DNA of 27,182 nt. It comes from Deltaproteobacteria bacterium (lineage in GTDB: Bacteria > Desulfobacterota > Desulfarculia > Adiutricales > Adiutricaceae). Position 1 is the first letter of the stretch, and every line of letters starts with the position of its first letter. Below the pieces are notes generated by a model, which worked only from the letters and a program-made list of their open reading frames with translations, was not told where the DNA came from and did no database searches. Where the stretch lies: assembly GCA_031278795.1 (NCBI GenBank), contig JAITJT010000233.1:1-27182 (forward strand). The letters run 5' to 3'. The translations under genes and the position numbers were made by a program. Positions 8,903-16,192 of this stretch are shown piece after piece.

Positions 8903-9106
8903 ATGAATATCAACAACGCCGCCAACAGTCTTCCAGGCTACCTGGCGCTTACCCTTCTTGAGAGCCAACAGAAACAAACGGAGCTCGCCATGAAAACAAT
9001 GCAGATTGTCGCGCAGCAGCAGATGGCTTATCAGCAGCAGCAGACAGCACTTTTCGCGGTGGCTCTAATGACTGGCATTGGCAGCAAGTTGGATATTGTC
9101 GTGTAG
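8903..9106 (+). CDS. Small YjfB-like putative motility protein
   Basis: A 67-residue protein with a strong GGAGGG ribosome binding site (8893-8898). The ATG at 8891 overlaps that site, so the start is 8903. The sequence is a Gln-rich amphipathic helix (ESQQKQTELAMKTMQIVAQQ) ending in GSKLDIVV. Small size, a Gln/Met-rich central helix and a terminal G-(S/N)-x-(L/V)-D motif resemble the YjfB 'putative motility protein' family. This is family likeness from memory, not a search. The sigma-28-like promoter upstream supports a link with the flagellar regulon. A double hairpin and T-run follow directly, so it is a single-gene transcript. No signal peptide. The exact function of YjfB proteins is not established. 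Confidence 0.6.
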   Translation: MNINNAANSLPGYLALTLLESQQKQTELAMKTMQIVAQQQMAYQQQQTALFAVALMTGIGSKLDIVV

Positions 9107-9132
9107 TCTGAATTCAGAAGACCTAAAAAATT

Positions 9133-9168
9133 GAGGGGAGATTTGAGTCTAGACCCAGATCTCCCCTC
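9133..9168 (+). repeat. Hairpin with 10-bp stem
   Basis: GAGGGGAGAT (9133-9142) pairs perfectly with ATCTCCCCTC (9159-9168) around a 16-base loop, directly after the small YjfB-like gene. No T-run follows. Together with the next hairpin it forms the 3' end of that transcript. Confidence 0.8.
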
Positions 9169-9174
9169 TCTTAT

Positions 9175-9208
9175 AAGTCGGCCAAGGAATAATTCCGCCG
9201 GCTTTTTT
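9175..9208 (+). terminator. Rho-independent terminator
   Basis: AAGTCGGC (9175-9182) pairs with GCCGGCTT (9197-9204), with an inner GGAA/TTCC extension, and runs into six Ts (9203-9208). It ends the transcript from 8903. The opposing gene on the minus strand ends at 9226. Confidence 0.85.
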
Positions 9209-9225
9209 ATTTTACGGCTGCTCTT

Positions 9226-10680
9226 TTATTTTTTGAGTTTCGGCCCCAAAATAGCTAGAGCCATGGCGGCGGCCACAGAGGCGTTTAGCGATTCAGCGCT
9301 TTTACGCATGGGAATCATGAGTCTTTTTTCTTTCGGGAAAAATTCATCCAAGCCTGGCCCCTCGATTCCTATGACTAGATTTAAGCCTTTTTCCGGAGGC
9401 TCGAAGCTGTAGATGTCTTCCCCCTTAGCTGATAGGGCGTATAGATTAGGCACATTGGCGGCCGCTAACTCGGAAAGCGCTGGGCCCTTGGTGATATCCG
9501 TGTGAAAGCTCAAAGGGCCAGAGGCCCTAAGCGCTTTGGGATGATAGGGGTTCCCAGCCTCTTTAAGGAGCACGACGCTTACGCCTAGCGCCCCGCATGT
9601 CCTTATGATGCTTCCCACGTTAGCGGGATCCTGGAAGGGCACAAATAGCCTGATGGCCTCACTTTGGGAGCTTAAATCCACCGCTTTTATTTCAGGCGTC
9701 TTAACCAAGAGTATTGGCGGTCCGGTGCCAAATATGTCTATAAGCGGAAAGATCTCTGGACGGAGCAAGATTATCTCCCACTCTATGGGAACTTTAAAAT
9801 CACTTATATCACTTAGCTTTTTGGCGATTATGCCTTTTACTATCTCTGGAAGACTTAGGCGCAACTCCATTACCATTTTTCTTCCGAATACAAGACACTC
9901 GCCTGTTTTTTTGATATTCTTACCTAGCGTTAGGCTAGTGAAAGCCTTAAACCGGCTATTGGCAATACTAGCAATCTCAGTTATTTTAGGCATATCTCGT
10001 TTATAATAGATTAATTTTTTGTTATCAGTCTTATCTTCTTTACTTAGCTGAATAATCCATCGTTTACTTTTTCCACCATCGATACTGTATGAATATTTTT
10101 TCAGTTGCGAAAACATTTTATAGCAATCCAACTTTTTCGCGTTCTTCAATTCCTCTTCCACATTGGGTCCCTTCATCATATAAAGCTCATTGCCAGCTCT
10201 TAAGATTGACGCGCAGAGCGAAAGCGTCTCTGGTAATGGCAGAAAATCCCTCGTGACAATCCCATCTAATGGTCTGTCGAAGTTTTCTGTCACCTTGTGA
10301 GGATATAATTCTACATTGTCCAGGTTCAAGAGATTTATGACTTCGTCAAGGAAAGTTAGGCGTTTTAAGCGGGGTTCAGCTAACAGGAGTTGGAGTTTTG
10401 GTTTTCTAATGGCCAAGGGAAGACCCGGAAAGCCCGCTCCGCTCCCAAGGTCCATAAAAATGCCACTACCATCCTTGATAAACTCTCCCAGTATGGAGGA
10501 ATCAATGTAGTGCTTTCTTATTATAGAGCTAGATGAGTCTATCCTGGTGAGATCCAGCTCCTTATTTTTGCTAAGGAGCAGCTGGTCAAGCTGACTAAAC
10601 TTTGTCAGTTCGTCCGAGCTTAGATCGAGCCCCGCCTTTTTAAACTCATCGTAAATTTCAGCTGTACGTTCCTTGGACAT
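9226..10680 (-). CDS. Fusion protein: RsmG (16S rRNA m7G527) + SpoU/TrmH-type rRNA methyltransferase
   Basis: One uninterrupted 484-residue frame joins two rRNA methyltransferases. Residues 1-215 are RsmG/GidB: KNKELDLTRI, the SAM-binding MDLGSGAGFPGLPLAI (76-91), EPRLKRLTFL, and VTRDFLPLPE in place of the usual SRA segment. Residues 230-484 are a SpoU/TrmH SPOUT enzyme. It has a substrate-binding start (ITEIASIANSRFKAF, GECLVFGRKMVME), motif 1 with Asn354 and Arg360 (FVPFQDPANVGSIIRTCGALG), motif 2 VIGIEGPGL (437-444) and motif 3 LMIPMRKSAESLNASVA (454-470). Both halves keep their key SAM motifs, so both may be active: RsmG methylates G527, while the SpoU target (often 2'-O of rRNA or tRNA) is unknown. 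RsmG is normally a stand-alone protein. It is divergent from the pseudouridine synthase at 10749. Confidence 0.9.
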   Translation of the reverse strand: MSKERTAEIYDEFKKAGLDLSSDELTKFSQLDQLLLSKNKELDLTRIDSSSSIIRKHYIDSSILGEFIKDGSGIFMDLGSGAGFPGLPLAIRKPKLQLLLAEPRLKRLTFLDEVINLLNLDNVELYPHKVTENFDRPLDGIVTRDFLPLPETLSLCASILRAGNELYMMKGPNVEEELKNAKKLDCYKMFSQLKKYSYSIDGGKSKRWIIQLSKEDKTDNKKLIYYKRDMPKITEIASIANSRFKAFTSLTLGKNIKKTGECLVFGRKMVMELRLSLPEIVKGIIAKKLSDISDFKVPIEWEIILLRPEIFPLIDIFGTGPPILLVKTPEIKAVDLSSQSEAIRLFVPFQDPANVGSIIRTCGALGVSVVLLKEAGNPYHPKALRASGPLSFHTDITKGPALSELAAANVPNLYALSAKGEDIYSFEPPEKGLNLVIGIEGPGLDEFFPKEKRLMIPMRKSAESLNASVAAAMALAILGPKLKK

Positions 10681-10748
10681 TTAAGAACCATTGGAGTAAA
10701 AGATTGTAGTACTTCAGAATATGCACGTTAAAAAAATGTAAAATTAGT

Positions 10749-11450
10749 ATGAACTCTATGGAAGAACCTATAATCCTCTTTGAGGACAAACAGATCCTGG
10801 TCCTGAGAAAGCCCACCGGCTGGCTATCCCAGCCAGATGGCACCCAGAGACCGGATATCTATAATTGGGGCAGAAGCTACCTTAAGACCAGGTGGGAAAA
10901 ACCAGGAGAGGCTTATCTGGGCATATGTCACCGCCTGGACAGGCAGGTGGCCGGACTTTTGGTCCTGGGAAAGACCTCCAAGGCCTCACGGAGGCTAGAC
11001 CAGCAGTTCCTGGAGAGGACCACTCAAAAGATGTATCTAAGCCTCTCGGAGGGCACTCCTCCCGCCCCGTGCGGCACTTTGGACTACCCCATGGTAAGGA
11101 GAGAGAGGAAGACCAGAAAAGCGGAAGATGGAGAATCTTCAAAGCGCGCCGCGTTAAACTATAAACTCATTGAAACGGGCACAGTGAAGGGAAAGAAAGC
11201 ATCTCTTATGGAAATTCAACTGATAACGGGCATGAGGCACCAGATCAGGGCGCAATTATCAGAGCTTGGTCTTCCTATAATTGGAGACACGCTCTATGGC
11301 GGCTCCCCTCCCCCGGAGGATTCTGAGCTCTCCATTGGGCTCTTCGCCAATGCCTTGAGCTTTGACCACCCTGTTACCCATGAGAGGCTCACCTTTGAAT
11401 CTGAGCCTTGGTCCCAGTGGCCCTGGAAGCTGTGGAAGAGAGGTAATTAG
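10749..11450 (+). CDS. RluA-family pseudouridine synthase
   Basis: The enzyme isomerises uridine to pseudouridine in rRNA or tRNA. The catalytic motif HRLDRQVAGLLVLGKT (Asp64) is the RluA family signature. The N-terminal strand ILFEDKQILVLRKPTGWLSQPD and the late MRHQIRAQLSELGLPIIGDTLYGG are in their usual places. At 233 residues it lacks an S4 domain, like the smaller RluA/TruC members. The substrate cannot be told. A second ATG at 10758 is a possible start. The gene is divergent from the RsmG-SpoU fusion by 68 bases, so RNA-modification genes share this promoter region. Its stop overlaps or touches the next gene (TAGTGATG), which indicates an operon with it and dgkA. Confidence 0.92.
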   Translation: MNSMEEPIILFEDKQILVLRKPTGWLSQPDGTQRPDIYNWGRSYLKTRWEKPGEAYLGICHRLDRQVAGLLVLGKTSKASRRLDQQFLERTTQKMYLSLSEGTPPAPCGTLDYPMVRRERKTRKAEDGESSKRAALNYKLIETGTVKGKKASLMEIQLITGMRHQIRAQLSELGLPIIGDTLYGGSPPPEDSELSIGLFANALSFDHPVTHERLTFESEPWSQWPWKLWKRGN

Positions 11451-11452
11451 TG

Positions 11453-11851
11453 ATGCTTTGTGGTTCAGAAGGCGGCGTCAAGCTCTTTTTGGCCGCTTTA
11501 AGAAGCAAAAAGGTGAACCGGAACAACCTCACAAGGCTCACGGAGTGGTTTCAGAAAGCCGGCTCCCAAGAGGAGGTACTGGCTGATTTCCAGCTAAATA
11601 GTGAAAAGATCGAGGTTTTGCGAAACCTGGCAGCTCATGTGGACGGCTGGTACCCAATTTCGGACATTATACCTGAAAAAGACGCTAAAAACGTAAAAAA
11701 CCTGCTCCAAGCGCTCCTTGAAGCAGGGCTGATCGGGGTCAAACCTTGGAAAAAACTCATGAACTTGAGTGACTCCGGGCGCTATATTTTAATTATGTGC
11801 GCAGAAAAAATTGAAAATACATCAAATACGGAGAAAGAGCGCGATGTTTAA
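11453..11851 (+). CDS. Small winged-helix-like hypothetical protein
   Basis: A 132-residue protein I cannot name. It overlaps or touches the rluA-like stop (TAGTGATG; GTG at 11450 or ATG at 11453) and overlaps dgkA by 8 bases, so it is translated within an operon. An AGAGG site precedes the start by 7-10 bases. The C-terminal half looks like a winged-helix DNA-binding fold of MarR/ArsR type: a helical IEVLRNLAAHVDGWYPISDI, then VKNLLQALLEAGLI as a recognition-helix position, and LMNLSDSGRYIL resembling the 'LTxxG' wing end. No signal peptide or membrane segment. The fold reading is an inference from the pattern; a regulator or a scaffold without DNA binding are both possible. Confidence 0.7.
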   Translation: MLCGSEGGVKLFLAALRSKKVNRNNLTRLTEWFQKAGSQEEVLADFQLNSEKIEVLRNLAAHVDGWYPISDIIPEKDAKNVKNLLQALLEAGLIGVKPWKKLMNLSDSGRYILIMCAEKIENTSNTEKERDV

Positions 11852-12209
11852 AGCCCTGAAAAATATACCAAGAAGGGCCAAAATGGCAACATATTACTCA
11901 TTATGTGGTATTGGTTCGTCTTTTAAGAAGGAAGAGGCCATTAAGCTTGAGACCGTTACGCTTGTTGTTTTAGTGATCGTCCTGTTTTTTGTCCCCTGGC
12001 CACTATGGAAAAAACTGGCCATGACGGCCAGCTATCTCCTTATTCCTCTAGTTGAGCTCATAAACTCGAGCATTGAGGATATCTGTGATTTGGTGACGAC
12101 GGAGTACAATGAAAAGGTAAAAGACTCTAAAGATAAGGGATCAGCCGCGGTGTTAGTGGCCATGATCATCAATATAGTCGTGCTTGTGGCTCTGTGGAAA
12201 GCGCCCTGA
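11844..12209 (+). CDS. dgkA: Diacylglycerol kinase (DgkA)
   Basis: A small integral inner-membrane kinase phosphorylating diacylglycerol (or undecaprenol in Gram-positives) to recycle lipid from membrane-derived glycan synthesis. Of 121 residues, about the length of E. coli DgkA. Three hydrophobic segments lie near residues 36-50, 58-75 and 100-118. The active-site signature is present: Glu31 in KEEAIKLE, then VELINSSIEDICD (Glu71, Asn74, Glu78) and DKGSAAVLVA. The ATG at 11844 has a GGAG site. An in-frame TTG at 11811 gives a longer form but lies inside the preceding gene and without a site. It is the last gene of the rluA-like operon and converges on the TPR gene 16 bases away. Confidence 0.95.
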   Translation: MFKALKNIPRRAKMATYYSLCGIGSSFKKEEAIKLETVTLVVLVIVLFFVPWPLWKKLAMTASYLLIPLVELINSSIEDICDLVTTEYNEKVKDSKDKGSAAVLVAMIINIVVLVALWKAP

Positions 12210-12225
12210 GTTTTTTTTAGGAAAG

Positions 12226-12762
12226 CTACTCTTTTGGGATTTCAATCACTAGTTTCGTGTCAGTTACATCGATAGGTAGGCCTTCCGCCTGCATCTTCTT
12301 CTTGAGGAGCAAAAGGTTGGTGTTATAGGCCTCTCGGTTGGGATCAAGTTCCACCGCTCTGGTTAGATCCTTTAAGGCCTCCTCCTGCCTGTTTAGGACA
12401 GCTAAAGCCTGTCCCCTGAAAAAAACCGCCTGGGGATAATTGGGCCACTGGTTGAGGGCCCTGGTGAAGTCATAGACGGCCTCTAGGTGCTCACCTTTGT
12501 CTCTTTTTGCCTCCCCCCTCAGTAGGTAGGTGACAGCCCTTTGGCGGGCGGTGAGACCCCTGTGCCTGAGGGCCGTGGTGTAGATATTTATGGCTTCATC
12601 AAAATCACCTCGCCGGTGAGCCAGATAGCCGCTTTCAATAGTCTTTAGGATATTTGCATCATCGCTACTCGACTGAGCTGACAATTCTTCATTGAAAGCA
12701 AACAAAAATACTATCAGTATGGCAGATAGATAAAATGTAGCTTTAAAAATAAAGTTCAACAT
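12226..12762 (-). CDS. Exported tetratricopeptide-repeat protein
   Basis: A 178-residue secreted or periplasmic TPR protein. The N-terminus has a charged start and a hydrophobic core up to about residue 24, followed by NEELSAQ, a signal-peptidase I-type cleavage site near residue 29. Three TPR units follow: AHRRGDFDEAINIYTTAL, GEAKRDKGEHLEAVYDFTRAL and GQALAVLNRQEEALKDLTRAV, with the normal W/Y-G-A-Y-A-P spacing. The C-terminus ends in a short non-TPR tail with TDTKLVIEI. TPRs make protein contacts, and the partner cannot be told from context. It is convergent with dgkA and lies downstream of a small exported protein on the same strand, from which it is separated by a probable terminator. Confidence 0.85.
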   Translation of the reverse strand: MLNFIFKATFYLSAILIVFLFAFNEELSAQSSSDDANILKTIESGYLAHRRGDFDEAINIYTTALRHRGLTARQRAVTYLLRGEAKRDKGEHLEAVYDFTRALNQWPNYPQAVFFRGQALAVLNRQEEALKDLTRAVELDPNREAYNTNLLLLKKKMQAEGLPIDVTDTKLVIEIPKE

Positions 12763-12828
12763 ATATTCATCTCAATTGATAGTATGTATCTCTAACTATA
12801 CTAAATAATATTAACAAGATAAAATAAA

Positions 12829-12857
12829 CTGAGGTTGAGTGGCGAGCTAAGCCTCAG
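12829..12857 (-). terminator. Probable minus-strand terminator of the small exported gene
   Basis: On the minus strand CTGAGG and CCTCAG pair around a 17-base loop and are followed by TTTATTTTAT. It lies about 100 bases after the gene that ends at 12957. The stem is short, so confidence is moderate. Confidence 0.45.
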
Positions 12858-12956
12858 CCAATAAATTAGACTTCCTGTATCATTGTACTACACAGAGAAG
12901 AGCTTTCATTGTGTTTCAGTTTTGCAGAAATAAAAATTTAGGTCCAACATAAGGAT

Positions 12957-13340
12957 TTATTTGGTATCTTTCTCTTTGTTTAGCAAATCTTCTTCAATTT
13001 CTTTAAACTTTTTTAATGAATCTCTAGTGCCGAACTCACGGTTATATTCCGCTTCAGAGCCATCAAAGGCCTTGGATTTCTGATAAGGGCTATAGGGCAT
13101 AGTTTCGTTTTTTATGTTTAGTTTGTCATAAAACTGCCTTGATTTCTCGTAATCAAATCCCTTAAATTCGTTCTTTTGATGATCAACTGCTGAAGGGAGC
13201 TTAAAATCATCTGAAGGGTTTTTTTTCACAAAAGGATTTCCATCAACATGTGAGTAAGCGGAATCTTCAGCAAAACAGAGGGAAAGAGGGCAAAGAGAAA
13301 AAATGACTGCGCTTATTACTAGAATTTTAATGAAGTGCAT
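12957..13340 (-). CDS. Small exported hypothetical protein
   Basis: A 127-residue protein of unknown family. It starts MHFIKILVISAVIFSL and has a clear signal peptide with a predicted cut in CFA-ED near residue 24. The Cys of LSLC does not fit a lipobox well. The mature part is hydrophilic, rich in Lys, Asp, Asn and Tyr, with no repeat or metal motif and a lysine/glutamate-rich C-terminus that may form a helix (KKFKEIEEDLLNKEKD). A GAGG site precedes the ATG. An inverted repeat straddles its promoter region (13354-13411), and a probable terminator follows. It looks like a single-gene periplasmic or secreted unit. Confidence 0.65.
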   Translation of the reverse strand: MHFIKILVISAVIFSLCPLSLCFAEDSAYSHVDGNPFVKKNPSDDFKLPSAVDHQKNEFKGFDYEKSRQFYDKLNIKNETMPYSPYQKSKAFDGSEAEYNREFGTRDSLKKFKEIEEDLLNKEKDTK

Positions 13341-13353
13341 AAGTTTGAACCTC

Positions 13354-13411
13354 TAACAGATCTTTTGGAAAGACTATATTTGATAGCTCACAAGATAAAG
13401 CAGATCTGTTA
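13354..13411. repeat. 10-bp inverted repeat upstream of the exported hypothetical
   Basis: TAACAGATCT (13354-13363) and AGATCTGTTA (13402-13411) form a perfect 10-base inverted repeat separated by 38 bases, just ahead of the minus-strand start at 13340. It could be a pair of operator half-sites around the promoter or a leader hairpin. The rest of the 13341-13602 gap shows nothing I can assign. Confidence 0.45.
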
Positions 13412-13602
13412 AATATGTATTTTAGTCTGAAAAGCTAATCTATTCAAGCTTTAAAACTAAAAGATAAGCGAAAGCATGTGAAGTGAATTTGCTATGAATA
13501 CTACGGAATAATGTCTGGGAAGAAGCTCTCGAAAGGTTTTTTTATCAACTTTTAAAGTGGCGCAAAAAAAATTAAAATTATATCAACATAGGTAAGTAAA
13601 AA

Positions 13603-15498
13603 TTAGTTTAACGAATATAGTGAGTATGAAAATTTATCTTTATAAAATATATGCACAAATTTTGATAAATAAAAACTTTTCATCTGAGGAATTTCAAGAT
13701 TTAAAGAAAAAGACTTTACTTTATTTGATTGGTTAAACTGGTTATTAGAAGATATAAATTGCTTTAACTGGCTATTTGTTGCTATTAATGGTGAAATAAT
13801 AAACCCTTCAGTAGTAACATTTGGATTCAATCGGAATGAATAATTTATGTCATCCTCTAGGGTAATTTCAATAAACAATGGCGTAATCTTATATATTAGA
13901 AGCATAAATTTGCCAAGCATAGTTTTATCAGAATAAATTTTGATAAATAGAGGATTTTCATAAGACGAGATATCAACTTTTTCGCCTATGTTTGCGGTTT
14001 TGCTCAATATTAACTTATCGTCTAAATTTAATGTTTGGAGATGGTCATTTTTTTGGAAAATTAAATAATCTTTGTATTCACCTTTCAAAGTATAATTAGC
14101 AATAATAAGAGGTAGGCTTGTAGTATCGTCCATAGTTGGAAAACGTATATCGACTGTTTCCATACGATAAAAAATATTGTCGGGAGCTTTCAATTCATCC
14201 AATAAATGCCCTTCATTTAACTTGGATAGTTGAGAGTTAAACACATTGATGCTTTGAAAAGCAGGACGCGGGTTCCATTTATTGTCAGATACTAATAGGT
14301 AAGTTTGTCTATTACGATATATATCGGTTGTACCTGGCAAAGTAGGTAATTCGTATTCATCTCTTATTGTTTGTAAGTTTGAAGCATACTTATTTGCAAA
14401 ATACTTTGGATCCGTGATCCTTATATAAACGCCTTTTGCTTGTTGTATGATATTATTATAAGGGTTATAATCAAAAATGCTATATATAACTAATTGATTG
14501 AATAAAGCAAATATAATCAGGAACCCAGAAAGAAATAAAATGTTAAAGGACTTTAACTTATATAACAATGGTAGTAATAAAGCGAAGATTATTATTGAAC
14601 TATAAAAGATACTAGTATGCGGATAATCGTTTCGTACAAAAGCTGCTTTAAAAACAAAAAATAATGTTATCGCAATAAAAATAATAGACAAAACTTTATA
14701 ATTAAATGATAAATCTAATTCTCTAAAAAGAATATAAATAATGGCTGTTAAAAGAATTATTGTAACAATATCATTGTAAACATTTATATAAGAACTCATT
14801 ATATCTGTGTACGCCGAACTGATACTAAATACATAATATATAAATGAAAAAATATTTAATAATTTTTGTCCAGCCACAAACCAAAAAAATGTAAAAGATA
14901 AACAATATGCCAAGGCGGTAATAATCAATAATTTATAACGATTGAACAGAAAAAACAAGATAAATAAACATACAATTGTAGCAAGTGATAAAGCAAAAAA
15001 AGTACCTTTAGATAAACTAATTAACCCTAAACAAGAAACCGAAAGAATCAGATAAAGTGGATTAATATTATTGTTAAGCATTAATTGTTTGAAAATAGTG
15101 GACAATATTAAAAAAGGTAATAGCAGGTATATGGCGTCAATATTGCTAAAACCTATTAATGGGATTGCGAAAATTAATAGTAAATATTTTTTCGGCAGAT
15201 TCTTTGACAAAATTATTAGATTAGTAGTTATAATAACCGCGATAAATAACAATAACAGCAAAGTTAGCACATCAGAATATGGCGAAAAAAGATGGGTGTA
15301 TAAAGTTGAATAAGGGCCAAATGAGTATACTATATCTTTTCCAAATTGATATTTAAGATGAGACAGTTCAGCCAAAGAAAAAGCGCCTGAAGAGTCAAGA
15401 TCAGTAAATGGTATTACTGGATGATAATTTGCGATCGCCAATGAAACTACGAAAAATAATAGCATATAAACAATACATTTATATGTTTTAGAATACAT
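13603..15498 (-). CDS. Large polytopic membrane protein with periplasmic C-terminal domain
   Basis: A 631-residue protein. About ten hydrophobic segments fill residues 1-345, and the remaining ~285 residues are soluble and mostly strand-like. The early loop has Asp residues and the motif FGKDIVYSFGPYSTL. The later part has WNPRPAFQSINVFN, a LDELKAPDNIFYRMETVDIRFPTMDD region and a Tyr-rich segment. I recall this pattern from unnamed bacterial membrane proteins that resemble GT-C glycosyltransferases (early loop Asp, many membrane helices, C-terminal domain). That reading is an inference and no substrate can be named. A GGAG site precedes the ATG at 15498. Codon use is very AT-rich (Ile, Asn, Lys, Leu as TTA) and unlike the purine or leucine genes, which suggests relaxed selection or acquired DNA. 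Confidence 0.75.
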   Translation of the reverse strand: MYSKTYKCIVYMLLFFVVSLAIANYHPVIPFTDLDSSGAFSLAELSHLKYQFGKDIVYSFGPYSTLYTHLFSPYSDVLTLLLLLFIAVIITTNLIILSKNLPKKYLLLIFAIPLIGFSNIDAIYLLLPFLILSTIFKQLMLNNNINPLYLILSVSCLGLISLSKGTFFALSLATIVCLFILFFLFNRYKLLIITALAYCLSFTFFWFVAGQKLLNIFSFIYYVFSISSAYTDIMSSYINVYNDIVTIILLTAIIYILFRELDLSFNYKVLSIIFIAITLFFVFKAAFVRNDYPHTSIFYSSIIIFALLLPLLYKLKSFNILFLSGFLIIFALFNQLVIYSIFDYNPYNNIIQQAKGVYIRITDPKYFANKYASNLQTIRDEYELPTLPGTTDIYRNRQTYLLVSDNKWNPRPAFQSINVFNSQLSKLNEGHLLDELKAPDNIFYRMETVDIRFPTMDDTTSLPLIIANYTLKGEYKDYLIFQKNDHLQTLNLDDKLILSKTANIGEKVDISSYENPLFIKIYSDKTMLGKFMLLIYKITPLFIEITLEDDINYSFRLNPNVTTEGFIISPLIATNSQLKQFISSNNQFNQSNKVKSFSLNLEIPQMKSFYLSKFVHIFYKDKFSYSLYSLN

Positions 15499-15599
15499 AG
15501 AAATACTCCAAGCGCCAGTAATTATAATTTTTAAAAAATATTTAATATTTTTAGCGGAAAAAGGATGTTTACTTCTTAAATGAAAAAATAACTTGTGGA

Positions 15600-15611
15600 A
15601 AACGTACGTTT
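15600..15611. promoter_or_regulatory. 12-bp perfect palindrome AAACGTACGTTT
   Basis: A perfect 12-base palindrome, GC-bearing inside AT-rich DNA, about 100 bases ahead of the membrane-protein gene that starts at 15498. Its position suggests a regulator site. No family is recognised. Confidence 0.3.
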
Positions 15612-15637
15612 AGTTAAACCAATAAAAAAAAATAAAA

Positions 15638-15660
15638 CCCAAAAAACCAATGTTTTCGGG
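15638..15660 (-). terminator. Minus-strand terminator after the decayed gene fragment
   Basis: On the minus strand CCCGAAAA (from 15660) pairs with TTTTTGGG (to 15638), including one G-U pair, around a 7-base loop. A T-run broken by one A follows (15637-15622). It lies 40 bases after the stop of the fragment at 15700, which supports that a gene once ended there. Confidence 0.55.
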
Positions 15661-15699
15661 CCTTTAGGAAAAGAAAATATATAGCGTTGTAGTTAGATG

Positions 15700-15909
15700 T
15701 TAATTGCTGTCGTTAACCTTGGTAATATTCGCTACTAGGATAAGGCCCTTGCCATCAGTAAAGTAATATGACTTTTTAGTGTCTACTATTATGGATTTAG
15801 GTAGTTTTCTGTCCAAAGAAGCTTTCTCTCCAAGACATATTGTCAGCGGCTGTGAAATATGTCTTAAAATATGTCTTAAATGTAAAAAAAGTAAGTGTTT
15901 TTTTGTAGT
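15700..15909 (-). pseudogene. C-terminal remnant of an unidentified gene
   Basis: On the minus strand a frame is open from 15909 to the TAA at 15702-15700 (69 codons), with no ATG or GTG at its head; an in-frame stop lies at 15912-15910. The residues from about 15860 onward look like real protein, not shadow: charged and hydrophobic residues alternate in PKSIIVDTKKSYYFTDGKGL and LILVANITKVNDSN. It is more GC-balanced than the surrounding DNA, and a terminator follows 40 bases downstream. The upstream part overlaps tandem AAATATGTCTTA repeats (15855-15878) and an AAGACATATT/AATATGTCTT hairpin (15832-15865), where the gene may have been cut or frameshifted. The family is not recognised. An alternative is a short gene starting at the TTG at 15816. 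Confidence 0.45.
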
Positions 15910-15998
15910 CTAAAAAAAACCATGTGACAGTCGGATCACCATATTATCAACGTTTTATTTAATTATTAGTGCTTTAAGACCTTATAAAACACAAGCTA

Positions 15999-16085
15999 TG
16001 GTGCCGAAGATCGGGGTCGAACCGATATGAGTGTTAACTCGCGGGTTTTTGAGACCCGTGCGTCTACCAATTCCGCCACTTCGGC
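15999..16085 (-). tRNA. tRNA-Leu (CAA)
   Basis: The minus strand folds to a class II tRNA: acceptor GCCGAAG/CTTCGGC, long variable arm, T-loop GGTTCGACCCC and an anticodon loop CTCAAAA with anticodon CAA, which reads UUG. The 3' CCA is encoded. It follows tRNA-His by 9 bases and is transcribed with it. Confidence 0.97.
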
Positions 16086-16094
16086 ACTTTTTGA

Positions 16095-16173
16095 TGGGGT
16101 GGGTAATGGGGCTCGAACCCACGGCCTCCAGGGCCACAACCTGGCGCTCTAACCAAACTGAGCTACACCCACC
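16095..16173 (-). tRNA. tRNA-His (GTG)
   Basis: The minus strand gives acceptor GTGGGTG/TACCCAC with the extra 5' G(-1) opposite the discriminator C, a T-loop GGTTCGAGCCC and an anticodon loop TTGTGGC with anticodon GTG. The 3' CCA is encoded. The G(-1) opposite C73 is the tRNA-His identity element. It is the first gene of the tRNA-His/tRNA-Leu unit. Confidence 0.97.
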
Positions 16174-16192
16174 ATGGAAGATGGCAAGTGTT

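Noticed and set aside
9208..10760. Replication origin next to rsmG (gidB)
   Set aside because: No DnaA-box cluster, and gidA, parA and parB are absent.
12207..12220. T-run after dgkA as a terminator
   Set aside because: Eight Ts follow the stop but no convincing stem precedes them.
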